From an uncultured Kordiimonas sp. (GTDB taxonomy: Bacteria > Pseudomonadota > Alphaproteobacteria > Sphingomonadales > Kordiimonadaceae), in NCBI GenBank assembly GCA_947503575.1, contig CANNDZ010000001.1:2108001-2172000 (forward strand): a stretch of 64,000 nt of DNA. Direction: 5' to 3'. This document shows positions 1 to 9,448 of this stretch, piece after piece. Numbering within the stretch: the first letter of the stretch is position 1; every line of letters begins with the position of its first letter. Under the pieces are notes generated by a model, which saw nothing but the letters and a program-made list of their open reading frames with translations, ran no database searches and was not told the DNA's origin. The position numbers and the translations under genes are program-made.

Positions 1-536
1 CGGTGCGCGCGTCGCTGAAGCTTCGGACCATTTTCAATCTGTTGGGTCCTCTTGCCAACCCTGCGCAGGCTAGACGGCAAGTTCTGGGTGTTTATGACCG
101 TAAATGGTTGAGACCAATGGCAGATGTTCTAGCTGCTTTGGGCAGCGAGCATGTATGGGTTGTTCATGGGGAGGACGGCCTTGACGAGATCTCGCTTAGT
201 GGCAAGACTTTTGTGGCGGAGTTAAAAGGCGGTGCTGTAAGCGAATTTGAACTAGACCCTGCCGATTTCGGATTTGTGTCAAAACCGCTGAATACGATCA
301 AGGGTGGTGATGCCCATGAAAACGCTAATGCTTTGATGTCCCTGGCTGACGGCGCACCATCAGCCTACAGAGATATTACCCTTCTAAATGCAGCGGGCGC
401 ACTATTGGTCGGTGGGAAGGCACAAACCTTCGCTGAGGGTGTTGAATTAGCAGCAGCCGCCATTGACAGCGGCGCAACAAAAAAGCTGTTGCGCGAGTGG
501 ATATTGTTTACGAAAGCTAGTGGAGGCACTCCGTGA
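1..536 (+). CDS. trpD: Anthranilate phosphoribosyltransferase, C-terminal part (cut by window start)
   Basis: TrpD transfers the phosphoribosyl group of PRPP to anthranilate, the second step of tryptophan synthesis in the cytosol. Only the last ~178 residues lie in the window; the usual length is about 340, so the N-terminal half is upstream. The visible segment opens with the family stretch RTIFNLLGPLANP and continues with VHGEDGLDEIS, both characteristic of TrpD. A GTG near position 3 is an internal valine codon, not a start. The stop TGA (534-536) overlaps the GTG start of trpC in the arrangement GTGA, so the two are translationally coupled. Confidence 0.95.
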   Translation, partial: VRASLKLRTIFNLLGPLANPAQARRQVLGVYDRKWLRPMADVLAALGSEHVWVVHGEDGLDEISLSGKTFVAELKGGAVSEFELDPADFGFVSKPLNTIKGGDAHENANALMSLADGAPSAYRDITLLNAAGALLVGGKAQTFAEGVELAAAAIDSGATKKLLREWILFTKASGGTP

Positions 537-1339
537 CAGGGAAGGATGATATTCTTGCTGAAATATGCGCCCGCAAGGAAATTCATGTTTCGGTTAAAAA
601 GGCTCAAGTGCCCCTTGATGCGCTCAAGGCTAATTTGTCAAACGTGAGCGCGCCGCGCGGCTTCGTTAATGCCTTACGCCATTGCGTTGATAACGGTGAC
701 TATGGCTTTATCTGTGAAATTAAAAAAGCCAGTCCATCCAAGGGCCTTATACGAGCAGACTTTAATCCTGCTGAGTTGGCGTCGGCTTATGAAAAAGGCG
801 GTGCAGCATGTTTGTCTGTTTTGACTGACGAACCATACTTTCAAGGCCATGACAGCTATCTGCAGGAAGCGCGAAACGCCTGTGCCCTACCGGTGTTGCG
901 CAAAGACTTTATGGTCGATCCCTATCAGGTATATGAAGCTCGGTCACTTGGCGCAGATTGCATCCTGGTCATTATGGCCGCGCTTACGGATGCTATGGCT
1001 GCAGAGTTGGAGGCGATAGCACATGATTTGGGAATGGATGTTTTGATCGAGGTACATGATGCGGCTGAAGTTGATCGTGCAATGCGACTTAAAAGCCCAC
1101 TTGTTGGCGTGAATAATCGCAATCTGAAAACAATGGATGTGTCCTTGGACAATACATTGAGTCTGGTTCCCTCATTCCCGCCAGGACGCATTGCTGTTGC
1201 TGAGTCCGGGTTGAAAACGCCTGATGATCTTGCAGTCTGCGCTTCGGCGGGGGCCAACTGCTTTCTGATCGGTGAAACTTTTATGCGAGAGGCTGATGTT
1301 GTCGCCGCTGTTCGTTCCATGCAAAAGGTCAGTGCATGA
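533..1339 (+). CDS. trpC: Indole-3-glycerol-phosphate synthase
   Basis: TrpC closes the indole ring, converting carboxyphenylaminodeoxyribulose phosphate to indole-3-glycerol phosphate. The 268-residue product has the normal length of a monofunctional TIM-barrel IGPS. It shows [10 protein letters not shown] (catalytic lysine strand), VLRKDF, IGVNNRNL-like [10 protein letters not shown] and the AESG phosphate-binding end. The GTG start overlaps the trpD stop and the TGA stop overlaps the moaC start (ATGA), so trpD-trpC-moaC-moeA is a tight operon. No separate trpF fusion is present. Confidence 0.96.
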   Translation: MTGKDDILAEICARKEIHVSVKKAQVPLDALKANLSNVSAPRGFVNALRHCVDNGDYGFICEIKKASPSKGLIRADFNPAELASAYEKGGAACLSVLTDEPYFQGHDSYLQEARNACALPVLRKDFMVDPYQVYEARSLGADCILVIMAALTDAMAAELEAIAHDLGMDVLIEVHDAAEVDRAMRLKSPLVGVNNRNLKTMDVSLDNTLSLVPSFPPGRIAVAESGLKTPDDLAVCASAGANCFLIGETFMREADVVAAVRSMQKVSA

Positions 1340-1818
1340 GCGACAAATTAACCCACACGGATACAGACGGCGCTGCTCATATGGTTGATGTTGGCGCAAA
1401 GACCGCTACAAAGCGCACCGCCGTAGCGGAAGCGCATGTATCCATGAAATCAGCAACTGCAGAGCTTATAAAAGCAGATGCCATTAAAAAAGGTGATGTT
1501 TTAGCCGTGGCTCGCGTTGCCGGCATTATGGCAGCAAAAAAAACTCATGAGTTGATCCCACTCTGTCATCCTTTGGCGATTACAGGCGTCGATATATCGT
1601 TTAAGTGGCTATCTTCGAGCGTCTTGCGTGTTCTTGCCACAGCCAAAGTTGATGGTAAAACGGGGGTTGAGATGGAAGCACTTACGGCGGCAACAACAAG
1701 CGCCCTGACAGTTTATGATATGGCGAAGGCCGTTGATAAGGAAATGACAATATCTGATGTGCGTTTGCTTGAAAAAACAGGGGGGAAATCCGGCACGTAC
1801 CAGCGGGATAGCGCATAA
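1336..1818 (+). CDS. moaC: Cyclic pyranopterin monophosphate synthase
   Basis: MoaC forms cyclic pyranopterin monophosphate from the MoaA product in molybdenum cofactor synthesis. The 160-residue length is typical. Family motifs are visible: [18 protein letters not shown] near the start, LIPLCHPL in the middle and [11 protein letters not shown], which carry the conserved lysine, histidine and glutamate of the active site. It overlaps trpC by four bases and its TAA stop shares one base with the moeA start (TAATG). The pairing of trp and moa/moe genes is a common alphaproteobacterial arrangement. Confidence 0.96.
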   Translation: MSDKLTHTDTDGAAHMVDVGAKTATKRTAVAEAHVSMKSATAELIKADAIKKGDVLAVARVAGIMAAKKTHELIPLCHPLAITGVDISFKWLSSSVLRVLATAKVDGKTGVEMEALTAATTSALTVYDMAKAVDKEMTISDVRLLEKTGGKSGTYQRDSA

Positions 1819-3008
1819 TGATAAGTATTGAGCAAGCCTTCGAGAGAATTGTGGGCAATGCGCGCCCCCTTGGAGCAGAAAAGGTTGAAGTAGCGCGGTC
1901 TTCAGGGCGCGTGATTGCGGCCCCCATTCGTGCCCGGCGTTCACAACCCGGCTCTGACTTGTCCGCGATGGATGGCTATGCCGTACGCAGTGAGGATTTG
2001 GCGAACAAAACACCCCTGGCAGTGGTCGGCGAATCTGCTGCCGGTCACCCCTATGGTAAAGCAGTTAACCCAGGCGAAGCGGTAAGAATTTTTACAGGCG
2101 CCGTGGTGCCTGACGGTTCAGACCAGGTAGTTATACAAGAAAACACGACCATAAATGGGGTGGCATTATCGACAGACCAACCAGCACAGCCGAATGCAAA
2201 CATCAGAAAAAAGGGCATCGATTTTCTTGAAAAACAATGTGTTCTCGAAGCTGGCACCTTTATGACCGCGAAATCTATCGGCCTTGCCGCAAGCGCAGGC
2301 CAGGCTTACCTAATGGTGCACAGGGCGCCTGAGGTTGCCTTATTGGCAACTGGCGACGAATTGGCAGACCCGGATAAAAGGACGTTCCGGCCTTATGACA
2401 CGGTTGATAGCGCGCGACCACAGGTGCAGGCGTTAGCCGAAGAAGTTGGCGCGCGAGTGATATCAAGCAGTCATGCAAGTGATAACGCAGATGCCATAGC
2501 GAACGCGATTAACGTAAACCGGGGTGCAGATATTCTAGTCACTATTGGCGGCGCGTCAGTGGGTGATAAAGATTTGGTTCAGCAAGTCTTGAAGCGGGAA
2601 GGTATGGAGCTTGATTTCTGGAAAATCGCAATGCGTCCAGGAAAACCGCTGATATACGGCAAACGTGGAAATCAATATATTCTGGGGCTTCCTGGTAACC
2701 CTGCTTCTGCCTTTGTATGTGCGCTTATTTTTTTACGTCCGCTTATTGACCAGCTTATGGGACGACCCGCACCTTTACCGACAGGTATACCGCTTCCCTG
2801 TGCGACTAGTCTCCCTCTCAACGGGCCCCGTCAGCATTATATGCGGGCTCGTTTAGTCGGTGAACCCGGCCAGCGAATGGTTGATCCCGCGGCAAGCCAG
2901 GATAGCAGTCTTTCAACAGTGCTCGCGCAATGTGATGGTCTTATTGTCAGGCCACCGAATGCGTCTGCTGTGTCGGCTGGTCAATCAGTTTTCTTTCTAC
3001 CTTTCTAG
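1818..3008 (+). CDS. moeA: Molybdopterin molybdenumtransferase
   Basis: MoeA inserts molybdate into adenylylated molybdopterin. The 396-residue protein has the usual MoeA layout: an N-terminal segment with DLSAMDGYAV, the MoaB/Mog-like domain with ATGDEL, DTVDSARPQ (usually DSNGP) and TIGGASVGDKD, and GLPGNPAS near residues 290-300, followed by a C-terminal beta domain. Translation is coupled to moaC through TAATG. It is the last gene of the operon; lexA follows after a 97-base gap with its own operator. Confidence 0.95.
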   Translation: MISIEQAFERIVGNARPLGAEKVEVARSSGRVIAAPIRARRSQPGSDLSAMDGYAVRSEDLANKTPLAVVGESAAGHPYGKAVNPGEAVRIFTGAVVPDGSDQVVIQENTTINGVALSTDQPAQPNANIRKKGIDFLEKQCVLEAGTFMTAKSIGLAASAGQAYLMVHRAPEVALLATGDELADPDKRTFRPYDTVDSARPQVQALAEEVGARVISSSHASDNADAIANAINVNRGADILVTIGGASVGDKDLVQQVLKREGMELDFWKIAMRPGKPLIYGKRGNQYILGLPGNPASAFVCALIFLRPLIDQLMGRPAPLPTGIPLPCATSLPLNGPRQHYMRARLVGEPGQRMVDPAASQDSSLSTVLAQCDGLIVRPPNASAVSAGQSVFFLPF

Positions 3009-3059
3009 AGTGCCCAATGACCTTGTGTGGTTTAAGAACTTGACTTCTAATCAAATCGT

Positions 3060-3074
3060 GAACTAAAAGAGAAC
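3060..3074 (+). promoter_or_regulatory. LexA operator (SOS box) in front of lexA
   Basis: The sequence reads GAAC, seven bases (taaaaga), GAAC. This is an exact match to the alphaproteobacterial LexA box GAAC-N7-GAAC (GTTC-N7-GTTC on the other strand), a direct repeat unlike the palindromic box of enteric bacteria. It ends 31 bases before the lexA ATG, where it could block the promoter, so lexA is probably autoregulated. Confidence 0.85.
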
Positions 3075-3105
3075 ATAAGGTAAACGTTTTAGTTGGAGAT
3101 ACCAT

Positions 3106-3792
3106 ATGTTGACCACGAAACAGCAGCAGCTCTTGTTATTCATTGATGGGCGCTTGAAAAGTGGCGGTGTGTCCCCCTCTTTCGATGAAATGAAAGATGC
3201 TTTAGGGCTTAAGTCCAAGTCTGGAGTGCATCGGTTAATTAGTGCTTTGGAAGAACGCGGGTTTATAAAACGCATGGCGAACCGCGCACGCGCTCTTGAA
3301 GTCGTTAAGCTGCCTGATGGTGCCGGTGGTGACGAAGACTTACATGAAAAAATTGATAGCAATGTAATCGCTGCTGAGTTTGGTAGACCATCATCTGCTC
3401 CTTCCGATATGTTGGAGATACCTATGCACGGCAAGATTGCTGCGGGTACGCCAATTGAAGCGCTGGAAAACGCAGACTGCCACATATCAATACCTGCTTC
3501 TATGGCGGGGCGCGGTGATTGTTATGCACTTGAGATTTCTGGTGATTCTATGATCGAACTGGGCATTATGGACGGTGATACGGTCATTATTGAAAGCGGC
3601 CAAACAGCCAGAAATGGCGAAGTTGTTGTGGCGCTTGTTGATCAAGAAGAAGCCACCTTGAAAACCCTGCAACGGGATGGCGCAACTATTCAATTAGTAC
3701 CGGCAAATGCCAGCCACGAAACGCAGTCTTATTCGGCGGACAGGGTGCGGGTACAAGGCAGACTTGTAGGCTTAGTTCGGCAATATCACTAA
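3106..3792 (+). CDS. lexA: SOS transcriptional repressor LexA
   Basis: LexA represses DNA-damage genes and inactivates itself by cleavage when RecA filaments form. The N-terminal winged helix (residues ~1-65) has the family pattern around PSFDEMKDALGLKSKSGVHR. The cleavage bond is Ala113-Gly114 in IAAGTP. The S24-type catalytic dyad is Ser148 (SGDSM) and Lys186 (ATLKTL), spaced as in known LexA proteins. At 228 residues it has a linker longer than that of E. coli LexA (202), as is usual in alphaproteobacteria. A perfect LexA box lies just upstream. Confidence 0.97.
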   Translation: MLTTKQQQLLLFIDGRLKSGGVSPSFDEMKDALGLKSKSGVHRLISALEERGFIKRMANRARALEVVKLPDGAGGDEDLHEKIDSNVIAAEFGRPSSAPSDMLEIPMHGKIAAGTPIEALENADCHISIPASMAGRGDCYALEISGDSMIELGIMDGDTVIIESGQTARNGEVVVALVDQEEATLKTLQRDGATIQLVPANASHETQSYSADRVRVQGRLVGLVRQYH

Positions 3793-3811
3793 GTTTTAAA
3801 GAAATCACAAA

Positions 3812-3846
3812 CAAGCGCGGTTCTTGTGAGGTTGCGCTTGCTCTTT
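3812..3846 (+). terminator. Possible terminator between convergent lexA and comEC
   Basis: CAAGCGC (3812-3818) can pair with GCGCTTG (3834-3840), with a 15-base loop followed by the T-rich CTCTTTGTTT. The loop is long and the T tract broken, so this is only a modest candidate for ending lexA transcripts. Confidence 0.35.
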
Positions 3847-3848
3847 GT

Positions 3849-5969
3849 TTAATTGCGGCTCTGTCTTTCCGGGCGATCATTTACATATTCCATTCTTAGC
3901 GCGCCTCTATCATTTGGGTTTTCTGGGAACCATATGGCAGCCGGACCATATTCATCAATGTCTTCGCTTGATAGGAACAACGCTGCCCCCCTGCAATGCC
4001 GTCGATGAAAATAGTTTGCGATGACTATGTTGCCGGCACTGCACGCGTATCTTGTTGTTTCTAGGGATTGGCTGACAACAATTTTCATATCCGCAGTTTC
4101 ACCCGTGTCACTATTTGCTGCTAACAGGTTGACTTGGCACGCTCGCGTGTCGCACTGGCGGTTAAGTGGTTTGGTATAGTCGCCTACCCTGATATTCCAG
4201 TATCGTTGCCAGATTTCATCCCTGAAACTTCCTCTTCTACCGCCCGAAATTGCCATTTGGCCTTCGCCTGTTTCGCGGGCGACGACACGGCCCCCATTAC
4301 TGATCAGCACTGTCGCTTTATCGAGACTAAGTATTGGCATTGCCAAAAAGACAACCGTAATCGCGAGGCCTGCTATTCGCGCGCTTTTAAAAACCATGAT
4401 GAAAAAAAGTCCGATACCGGTAATTACCAGCAAAATGCTGTTAAATGGTCCAGCCCGGTAAACACTCATAGACATGTCAGACGCCGTATTCGCCACCCAG
4501 ACAATAGAGTCTATGCCATATGCCATTATCGTTAAGGGTAGCCCGTCTAGTCCTAATGGCATTGCAAGGAGAGCGATCACGGCGGCGGGCATAATGATAA
4601 ATGCCATCAAAGGTATTGCCGTTAAATTCACTAGGATACCAATCAGTGAAATAGACTGGAAATGATACAACGCGATAGGTGCGACCGATAGTTGGGCAAT
4701 TAGGCTGGTGCTTGCAACCGCAACGACATAAGTGGCCAGCCTATTAAACGAGAACCGAGCTTTCCTGACAGACTTTGACTCTAATCGACGAGTATTTTCG
4801 CGGTTATTGTAGAGCTCGTAGGCCACAACGATACCAATCGTTGCCGCGAACGACATTTGAAAGCTGATGGACAAAATAGCGCTCGGTGACAGCATCAACA
4901 CTAAAAGAGCAGCGATTGAAACGCTCCTTAGTGAGATTACACGACGATCAGTCATAACGGCCAGAAGAGCAACAGTTACCATGACGAAAGCACGTACCGT
5001 ACTCGTCCCTGCTCCAGATAAAGCAAGATAGCCCAAGCCTATGAGCCATGCGATGCTTGCCGCTACCTTTCGTATGGGAAACTTTAAGGCTATGGCCGGG
5101 AATGCAGCCAACAGAAATTCGAAAAAGAAAAATGCTGCTCCCGTAATTAGTCCCATATGAAGCCCCGAGATAGCAAGCAAGTGGGCAAGCCCGGAATCGC
5201 GCAAATCATCGGCGACCCGCGGGTCCATGTATTGGCGATAACCCGTTGTTAAAGCGACGGTAATGCCACTTGCGGGTTGTTCGACCTGTTCCAAAATTCG
5301 GTTGGCAATAGTTGTTCTCTGATTTTCCACCCATGACATGAGGGGGTTAAGCCTGCTTGGCTCGTTTATGCGTTTTATGGGCGTTACGGCAAAGCCTTGT
5401 GTGGCAATGCCGCGAATCCTGTTATACTGCGCGAAATCAAAACCGTTCGGCACCAAACGGCCGCCCATCGGTTCAAATACTGCGTCAAAGGCTATACTCT
5501 CCCCGACTTTGAGGCCTTCAGGCATGTTTGTGCGGACTGAAATTCTGGCCTGTTTATCAACCAACCACTTCAGCGCGGAGGTTGTGTGAACGGTCACGGT
5601 CAAACGTGTTGCTTTCCCCGGACGCACTTCGAGGTTGCTGACACTGCCTTTCACAGAGACAAATGCCTCTCTATCCAGCCTGTCCTTTGGCAGCGCATTT
5701 TCTTGGTTTTGTGCCAGTGCCGCACCAAAATAAAGCGCTGACACACACATGGCAATGGTAAATAAGCGCTTTTTGTACGCAAAAGCCAAGCCTGCACATA
5801 CTAATCCAGCAGCGAAGGCGACATAAACGTCAACAATTATCACATTGGACGTTATGACCACGCAGCATGCTGTTGCAAAGCAGGCAACACAGACCATCAA
5901 GCGCCAATCTTCGTGCAGAGACAGGCTCTTGCTAATCAAGGTTTTTACTTTCAAGGCATGCTCAATCAT
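3849..5969 (-). CDS. comEC: ComEC/Rec2 family inner-membrane DNA-uptake channel protein
   Basis: ComEC proteins form the inner-membrane channel for single-stranded DNA during natural transformation. The 706-residue protein has N-terminal membrane segments, a soluble OB-like domain (~residues 80-190, with NGFDFAQYNRIRGI) and the multi-spanning competence domain containing LLAISGLHMGLI and ALSGAGTSTVRAF, the signature region. After the last membrane segment (~residue 580) only about 120 residues remain, and I see no metallo-beta-lactamase HxHxDH motif, so the C-terminal nuclease-like domain of full-length ComEC is missing. It sits between lexA (convergent) and gltX (divergent). Whether the organism is competent cannot be told from this gene alone. 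Confidence 0.88.
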   Translation of the reverse strand: MIEHALKVKTLISKSLSLHEDWRLMVCVACFATACCVVITSNVIIVDVYVAFAAGLVCAGLAFAYKKRLFTIAMCVSALYFGAALAQNQENALPKDRLDREAFVSVKGSVSNLEVRPGKATRLTVTVHTTSALKWLVDKQARISVRTNMPEGLKVGESIAFDAVFEPMGGRLVPNGFDFAQYNRIRGIATQGFAVTPIKRINEPSRLNPLMSWVENQRTTIANRILEQVEQPASGITVALTTGYRQYMDPRVADDLRDSGLAHLLAISGLHMGLITGAAFFFFEFLLAAFPAIALKFPIRKVAASIAWLIGLGYLALSGAGTSTVRAFVMVTVALLAVMTDRRVISLRSVSIAALLVLMLSPSAILSISFQMSFAATIGIVVAYELYNNRENTRRLESKSVRKARFSFNRLATYVVAVASTSLIAQLSVAPIALYHFQSISLIGILVNLTAIPLMAFIIMPAAVIALLAMPLGLDGLPLTIMAYGIDSIVWVANTASDMSMSVYRAGPFNSILLVITGIGLFFIMVFKSARIAGLAITVVFLAMPILSLDKATVLISNGGRVVARETGEGQMAISGGRRGSFRDEIWQRYWNIRVGDYTKPLNRQCDTRACQVNLLAANSDTGETADMKIVVSQSLETTRYACSAGNIVIANYFHRRHCRGAALFLSSEDIDEYGPAAIWFPENPNDRGALRMEYVNDRPERQSRN

Positions 5970-6153
5970 GATCGCTTTTTTCGAACCTTCAGTGCGTCAT
6001 TTTTTCTGGTTTTTGGTAACAAACCAAATTTGTGTTCGATAACAACATATGCTAAAAGCCTCACCAAGCTTCTAATACAGCCGTTTTCCTTCTGAATTCT
6101 GCTGAATTTATTAAGAAACTACAAACATTTATGAACTGAGCGTGCCCATACAC

Positions 6154-7554
6154 ATGCCCAACGTTGTCACACGATTTGCCCCCTCACCTACGGGTTTTCT
6201 CCATATTGGAGGAGCAAGAACGGCTTTATACAACTGGCTTTTTGCCAGGCACTATGGTGGTGAGTTTTTGCTACGTATTGAAGATACGGACCGGGCTCGA
6301 TCGACGGATGCGGCAATAGCCGCGATTGTATCAGGTATGGAGTGGCTTGGCCTTACGTCAGACGGTGAAGTAACCAGCCAATTTGAGCAGGCGCCGCGCC
6401 ACCGTGAAGTGGCCGAGCATTTGCTAAAAACTGGCAAGGCTTACAAGTGTTATGCGACAGCAGAAGAAACAGCTGCATTACGAGCCACCGCGCGCGAAAA
6501 CGGCGAAGTGTTTCGCGGTGACATGTGGCGAGACCGGCAACCTGACGCTGAAACTGCTGCTCGTGCATACGCTATTCGCCTAAAGATGCCTCGCGACGGT
6601 GAAACGACAATCAAAGACAGTGTGCAAGGCTCAGTAACGGTTCAAAACTCGACACTTGATGATATGATTCTGTTGCGATCGGACGGGACACCCACTTATA
6701 TGCTGGCGGTTGTCGTCGATGATCATGATATGGGTGTAACGCACATCATCCGGGGTGATGACCATCTGAATAACGCCTTTCGACAGTATCAGCTTTTTGC
6801 CGCTATGGGTTGGGATGTGCCAGAATTTGCTCACATTCCTCTAATTCATGGGCCTGACGGCAAAAAACTTTCTAAACGCCACGGTGCTTTAGGGGTGGAT
6901 GCCTACGCAGAAATGGGTTTCCTGCCTGAGGCGATGCGCAATTATTTGCTGCGCCTTGGCTGGAGCCATGGTGATGATGAGATCATTACAACACAACAGG
7001 CCATTGAATGGTTTAATCTCGAAAACATCGGTAAAGGCCCAGCCCGGTTTGACTTTGACAAGCTAGATAACCTCAACACGCATTATATGCGTCAGTTATC
7101 AGCTATTCAGCTCTTGTCCTGTGTTCAAAACGACCTAGAAAAGAGATTGGGCGTGCCTTTGTCTGAAGCGGAGAAGAACCGGATACTTGCAGCTATGCCG
7201 TCAATTGTTGATCGGGCCAAACGGTTGCCCGATATCGTAGATGGAGCATCCCTGTTTTGTAACATTAGGCCGTTAACGCTAACGGAAAAAGCGATGAAAC
7301 TGCTTGAAGGCCAAACGGCCCAGATAGCAGATGTGGCGAACGAACTGGCCGCAATCACGGACTGGAAGCCAGACGTGGTCAAAGCGGCCATTATGTCCTT
7401 TGCGCAGGCAAGGGATTTGAAGATAGGAAAGGTAATGCAACCGATCAGAGCTGCATTAACTGGCGGTGCACCGTCAGGTGACTTGATCGAACTTCTGGAT
7501 ATTCTAGGCCAGGAGGAAGCGATAGCCAGGTTGAAAGACCAGGCGATTACCTGA
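6154..7554 (+). CDS. gltX: Glutamate--tRNA ligase
   Basis: This class I synthetase charges tRNA-Glu (and possibly tRNA-Gln, as in many alphaproteobacteria). The start at ATG 6154 gives the family N-terminus MPNVVTRFAPSPTG; a GTG at 6142 would add four residues and has no better ribosome site. The HIGH-like motif appears as GFLHIGGART, and the KMSKS-like loop as KKLSKRHG near residue 240. The 466-residue length is normal. The 5' region (5970-6153) is shared with divergent comEC and must contain promoters for both. gltA follows 46 bases downstream. Confidence 0.95.
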   Translation: MPNVVTRFAPSPTGFLHIGGARTALYNWLFARHYGGEFLLRIEDTDRARSTDAAIAAIVSGMEWLGLTSDGEVTSQFEQAPRHREVAEHLLKTGKAYKCYATAEETAALRATARENGEVFRGDMWRDRQPDAETAARAYAIRLKMPRDGETTIKDSVQGSVTVQNSTLDDMILLRSDGTPTYMLAVVVDDHDMGVTHIIRGDDHLNNAFRQYQLFAAMGWDVPEFAHIPLIHGPDGKKLSKRHGALGVDAYAEMGFLPEAMRNYLLRLGWSHGDDEIITTQQAIEWFNLENIGKGPARFDFDKLDNLNTHYMRQLSAIQLLSCVQNDLEKRLGVPLSEAEKNRILAAMPSIVDRAKRLPDIVDGASLFCNIRPLTLTEKAMKLLEGQTAQIADVANELAAITDWKPDVVKAAIMSFAQARDLKIGKVMQPIRAALTGGAPSGDLIELLDILGQEEAIARLKDQAIT

Positions 7555-7600
7555 CTGCCTCCGGGTTACACCGGATATAATTTTATAAGGAGTATGGACC

Positions 7601-8887
7601 ATGTCTAACGATCCCCTGAAATTGACCGGTAACGGTCTGGAAGTCGATCTCCCCGTGATGGAAGGCTCCGTGGGTCCAAAAGTAATTGATATTCGTAAGC
7701 TGTATGCTCAAACCAATATGTTCACGTTTGATCCTGGATTCACATCCACGGGTAGCTGCGAATCAAAAATCACCTACATAGACGGTGAAAAAGGCGAGCT
7801 TCAGTATCGCGGCTATCCTATCGAACAGCTTGCTAAGCAAAGTGACTATATGGAAGTCTGTTATCTTCTGCTTTTCGGCGAACTGCCAACAAAAGCAGAA
7901 CGAGACAAGTTCGTTTGGGATATTACCCACCATACAATGGTCCATGAGCAGCTGCACCGCTTCTTCAGCGGCTTCCGCCGTGATGCTCACCCGATGGCAA
8001 TTATGGTTGGTGTCGTTGGAGCGCTTGCAGCGTTTTACCACGACAGCACAGAAATTAATGACCCGCACCAGCGCATGGTTGCAAGCTATCGCATGATTGC
8101 GAAGATTCCGACGATTGCTGCGATGGCCTACAAATATTCGGTTGGACAGCCTTTTGTGTATCCAAGCAATGACCTGTCCTATGCGGGCAACTTCCTGAAG
8201 ATGATGTTTTCTGTCCCTGCAGAAGAGTATGTGGTCAATCCTGTCCTTGAAAAAGCGATGGACCTTATCTTTATCCTCCATGCGGACCACGAACAAAATG
8301 CGTCTACATCAACTGTTCGCCTTGCTGGTTCTTCTGGTGCTAATCCGTTCGCTTGTATTGCTGCGGGCATCGCCTGTTTGTGGGGTCCTGCTCATGGTGG
8401 AGCCAACGAAGCGTGCCTGAATATGCTTTCAGAAATTGGCACAGTGGATCGTATTCCTGAGTTTGTTGCGCGGGCAAAGGATAAAAACGACTCTTTCCGT
8501 CTGATGGGCTTTGGCCACCGGGTTTACAAAAACTTCGACCCACGCGCGACGGTAATGCGGGAAACTGCCCATCAGGTTCTTACGGAGCTTGGCGTGGATG
8601 ATCCATTGTTTGATGTTGCTATGGCTTTGGAGAAAATTGCCCTTGAGGATGAGTATTTCGTTGCTAAGAAATTGTACCCAAATGTGGATTTCTATTCAGG
8701 CATTATCCTAAAAGCTATGGGCTTCCCGACCGAAATGTTTACGGTTCTTTTTGCCTTGGCGCGGACAAGCGGCTGGATCGCCCAGTGGAACGAGATGATC
8801 GAAGATCCGACACAGAAGATTGGTCGTCCACGACAGTTGTTTACAGGAACACCAAAGCGAGATTACAAACCGCTTGATGATCGCTGA
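7601..8887 (+). CDS. gltA: Citrate synthase (type II)
   Basis: Citrate synthase condenses acetyl-CoA and oxaloacetate at the entry of the TCA cycle. The 428-residue protein matches the proteobacterial type II (hexameric) enzyme. The active-site residues are in [10 protein letters not shown] (histidine), [13 protein letters not shown] (histidine) and NVDFYSG (aspartate). A good ribosome site (AAGGAG, 7587-7592) precedes the ATG. The gene ends at a strong stem-loop terminator and is convergent with fabZ. Confidence 0.97.
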   Translation: MSNDPLKLTGNGLEVDLPVMEGSVGPKVIDIRKLYAQTNMFTFDPGFTSTGSCESKITYIDGEKGELQYRGYPIEQLAKQSDYMEVCYLLLFGELPTKAERDKFVWDITHHTMVHEQLHRFFSGFRRDAHPMAIMVGVVGALAAFYHDSTEINDPHQRMVASYRMIAKIPTIAAMAYKYSVGQPFVYPSNDLSYAGNFLKMMFSVPAEEYVVNPVLEKAMDLIFILHADHEQNASTSTVRLAGSSGANPFACIAAGIACLWGPAHGGANEACLNMLSEIGTVDRIPEFVARAKDKNDSFRLMGFGHRVYKNFDPRATVMRETAHQVLTELGVDDPLFDVAMALEKIALEDEYFVAKKLYPNVDFYSGIILKAMGFPTEMFTVLFALARTSGWIAQWNEMIEDPTQKIGRPRQLFTGTPKRDYKPLDDR

Positions 8888-8910
8888 AGCAAGTCTTGAT
8901 AGAATAGAAA

Positions 8911-8936
8911 AGCCGCCTTTATCAGGCGGCTTTTTT
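8911..8936 (+). terminator. Rho-independent terminator after gltA
   Basis: AGCCGCC (8911-8917) pairs with GGCGGCT (8925-8931) around a seven-base loop, followed by a run of T. An A-rich stretch on the left side gives it weaker terminator shape on the other strand, so it may also end the fabZ transcript arriving from the right. Confidence 0.85.
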
Positions 8937-8963
8937 GTTAGGCTGGGAAGCAGAGTTATCTGC

Positions 8964-9401
8964 CTATTCAGCGGCCAGCATTGCCGTGAGTTTGGCCTGT
9001 GTCACCAATTCGTCGTTAACATAAGCAGCAGCATCGAATTTCCATACGGCACCGCCCCCTCGCGTTTTGGTCACTTTCATATGCAGCACGTCGCCAGGCT
9101 GTACCGGGCGTCGAAACTTCGCGCCATCGATACCCATAAAGTACATGACTTTCCCTTTGGCTTCGTCTCCCAGGTACTGCACAGCTAATACACCGGCTGT
9201 TTGTGCCATCGCCTCAAGGATCAAGACACCTGGCATAACGGGTTTTTGTGGGAAATGACCCGGGAAAAATGGCTCGTTTATTGTGACGTTTTTGATGCCT
9301 GTTGCGCTTTCGCCAGCCACAACGTCAATAAGCCTATCGACCAAAAGGAAAGGATACCGATGCGGTATCGATTCCATAATCTCGGCAATATCAAATTCCA
9401 T
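8964..9401 (-). CDS. fabZ: 3-hydroxyacyl-[acyl-carrier-protein] dehydratase FabZ
   Basis: FabZ dehydrates beta-hydroxyacyl-ACP in fatty acid elongation. The 145-residue hot-dog-fold protein shows [10 protein letters not shown] at the start, and the catalytic histidine His49 (FFPGHFP) and glutamate Glu63 (LILEAMAQ). In most alphaproteobacteria fabZ lies between lpxD and lpxA. Here its upstream neighbour is the Skp/OmpH-like gene and nothing follows it on this strand before the gltA terminator, so the lipid A genes are absent from both sides. Confidence 0.96.
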   Translation of the reverse strand: MEFDIAEIMESIPHRYPFLLVDRLIDVVAGESATGIKNVTINEPFFPGHFPQKPVMPGVLILEAMAQTAGVLAVQYLGDEAKGKVMYFMGIDGAKFRRPVQPGDVLHMKVTKTRGGGAVWKFDAAAYVNDELVTQAKLTAMLAAE

Positions 9402-9448
9402 GAAATCTACTCGTTGAGTTCAACAGACCTGGAGGTGTTAGGTGGGCT

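Noticed and set aside
7561-7600. TATAAT at 7575-7580 as a gltA promoter
   Set aside because: It would place the start site within the ribosome site of gltA; no good -35 is present.
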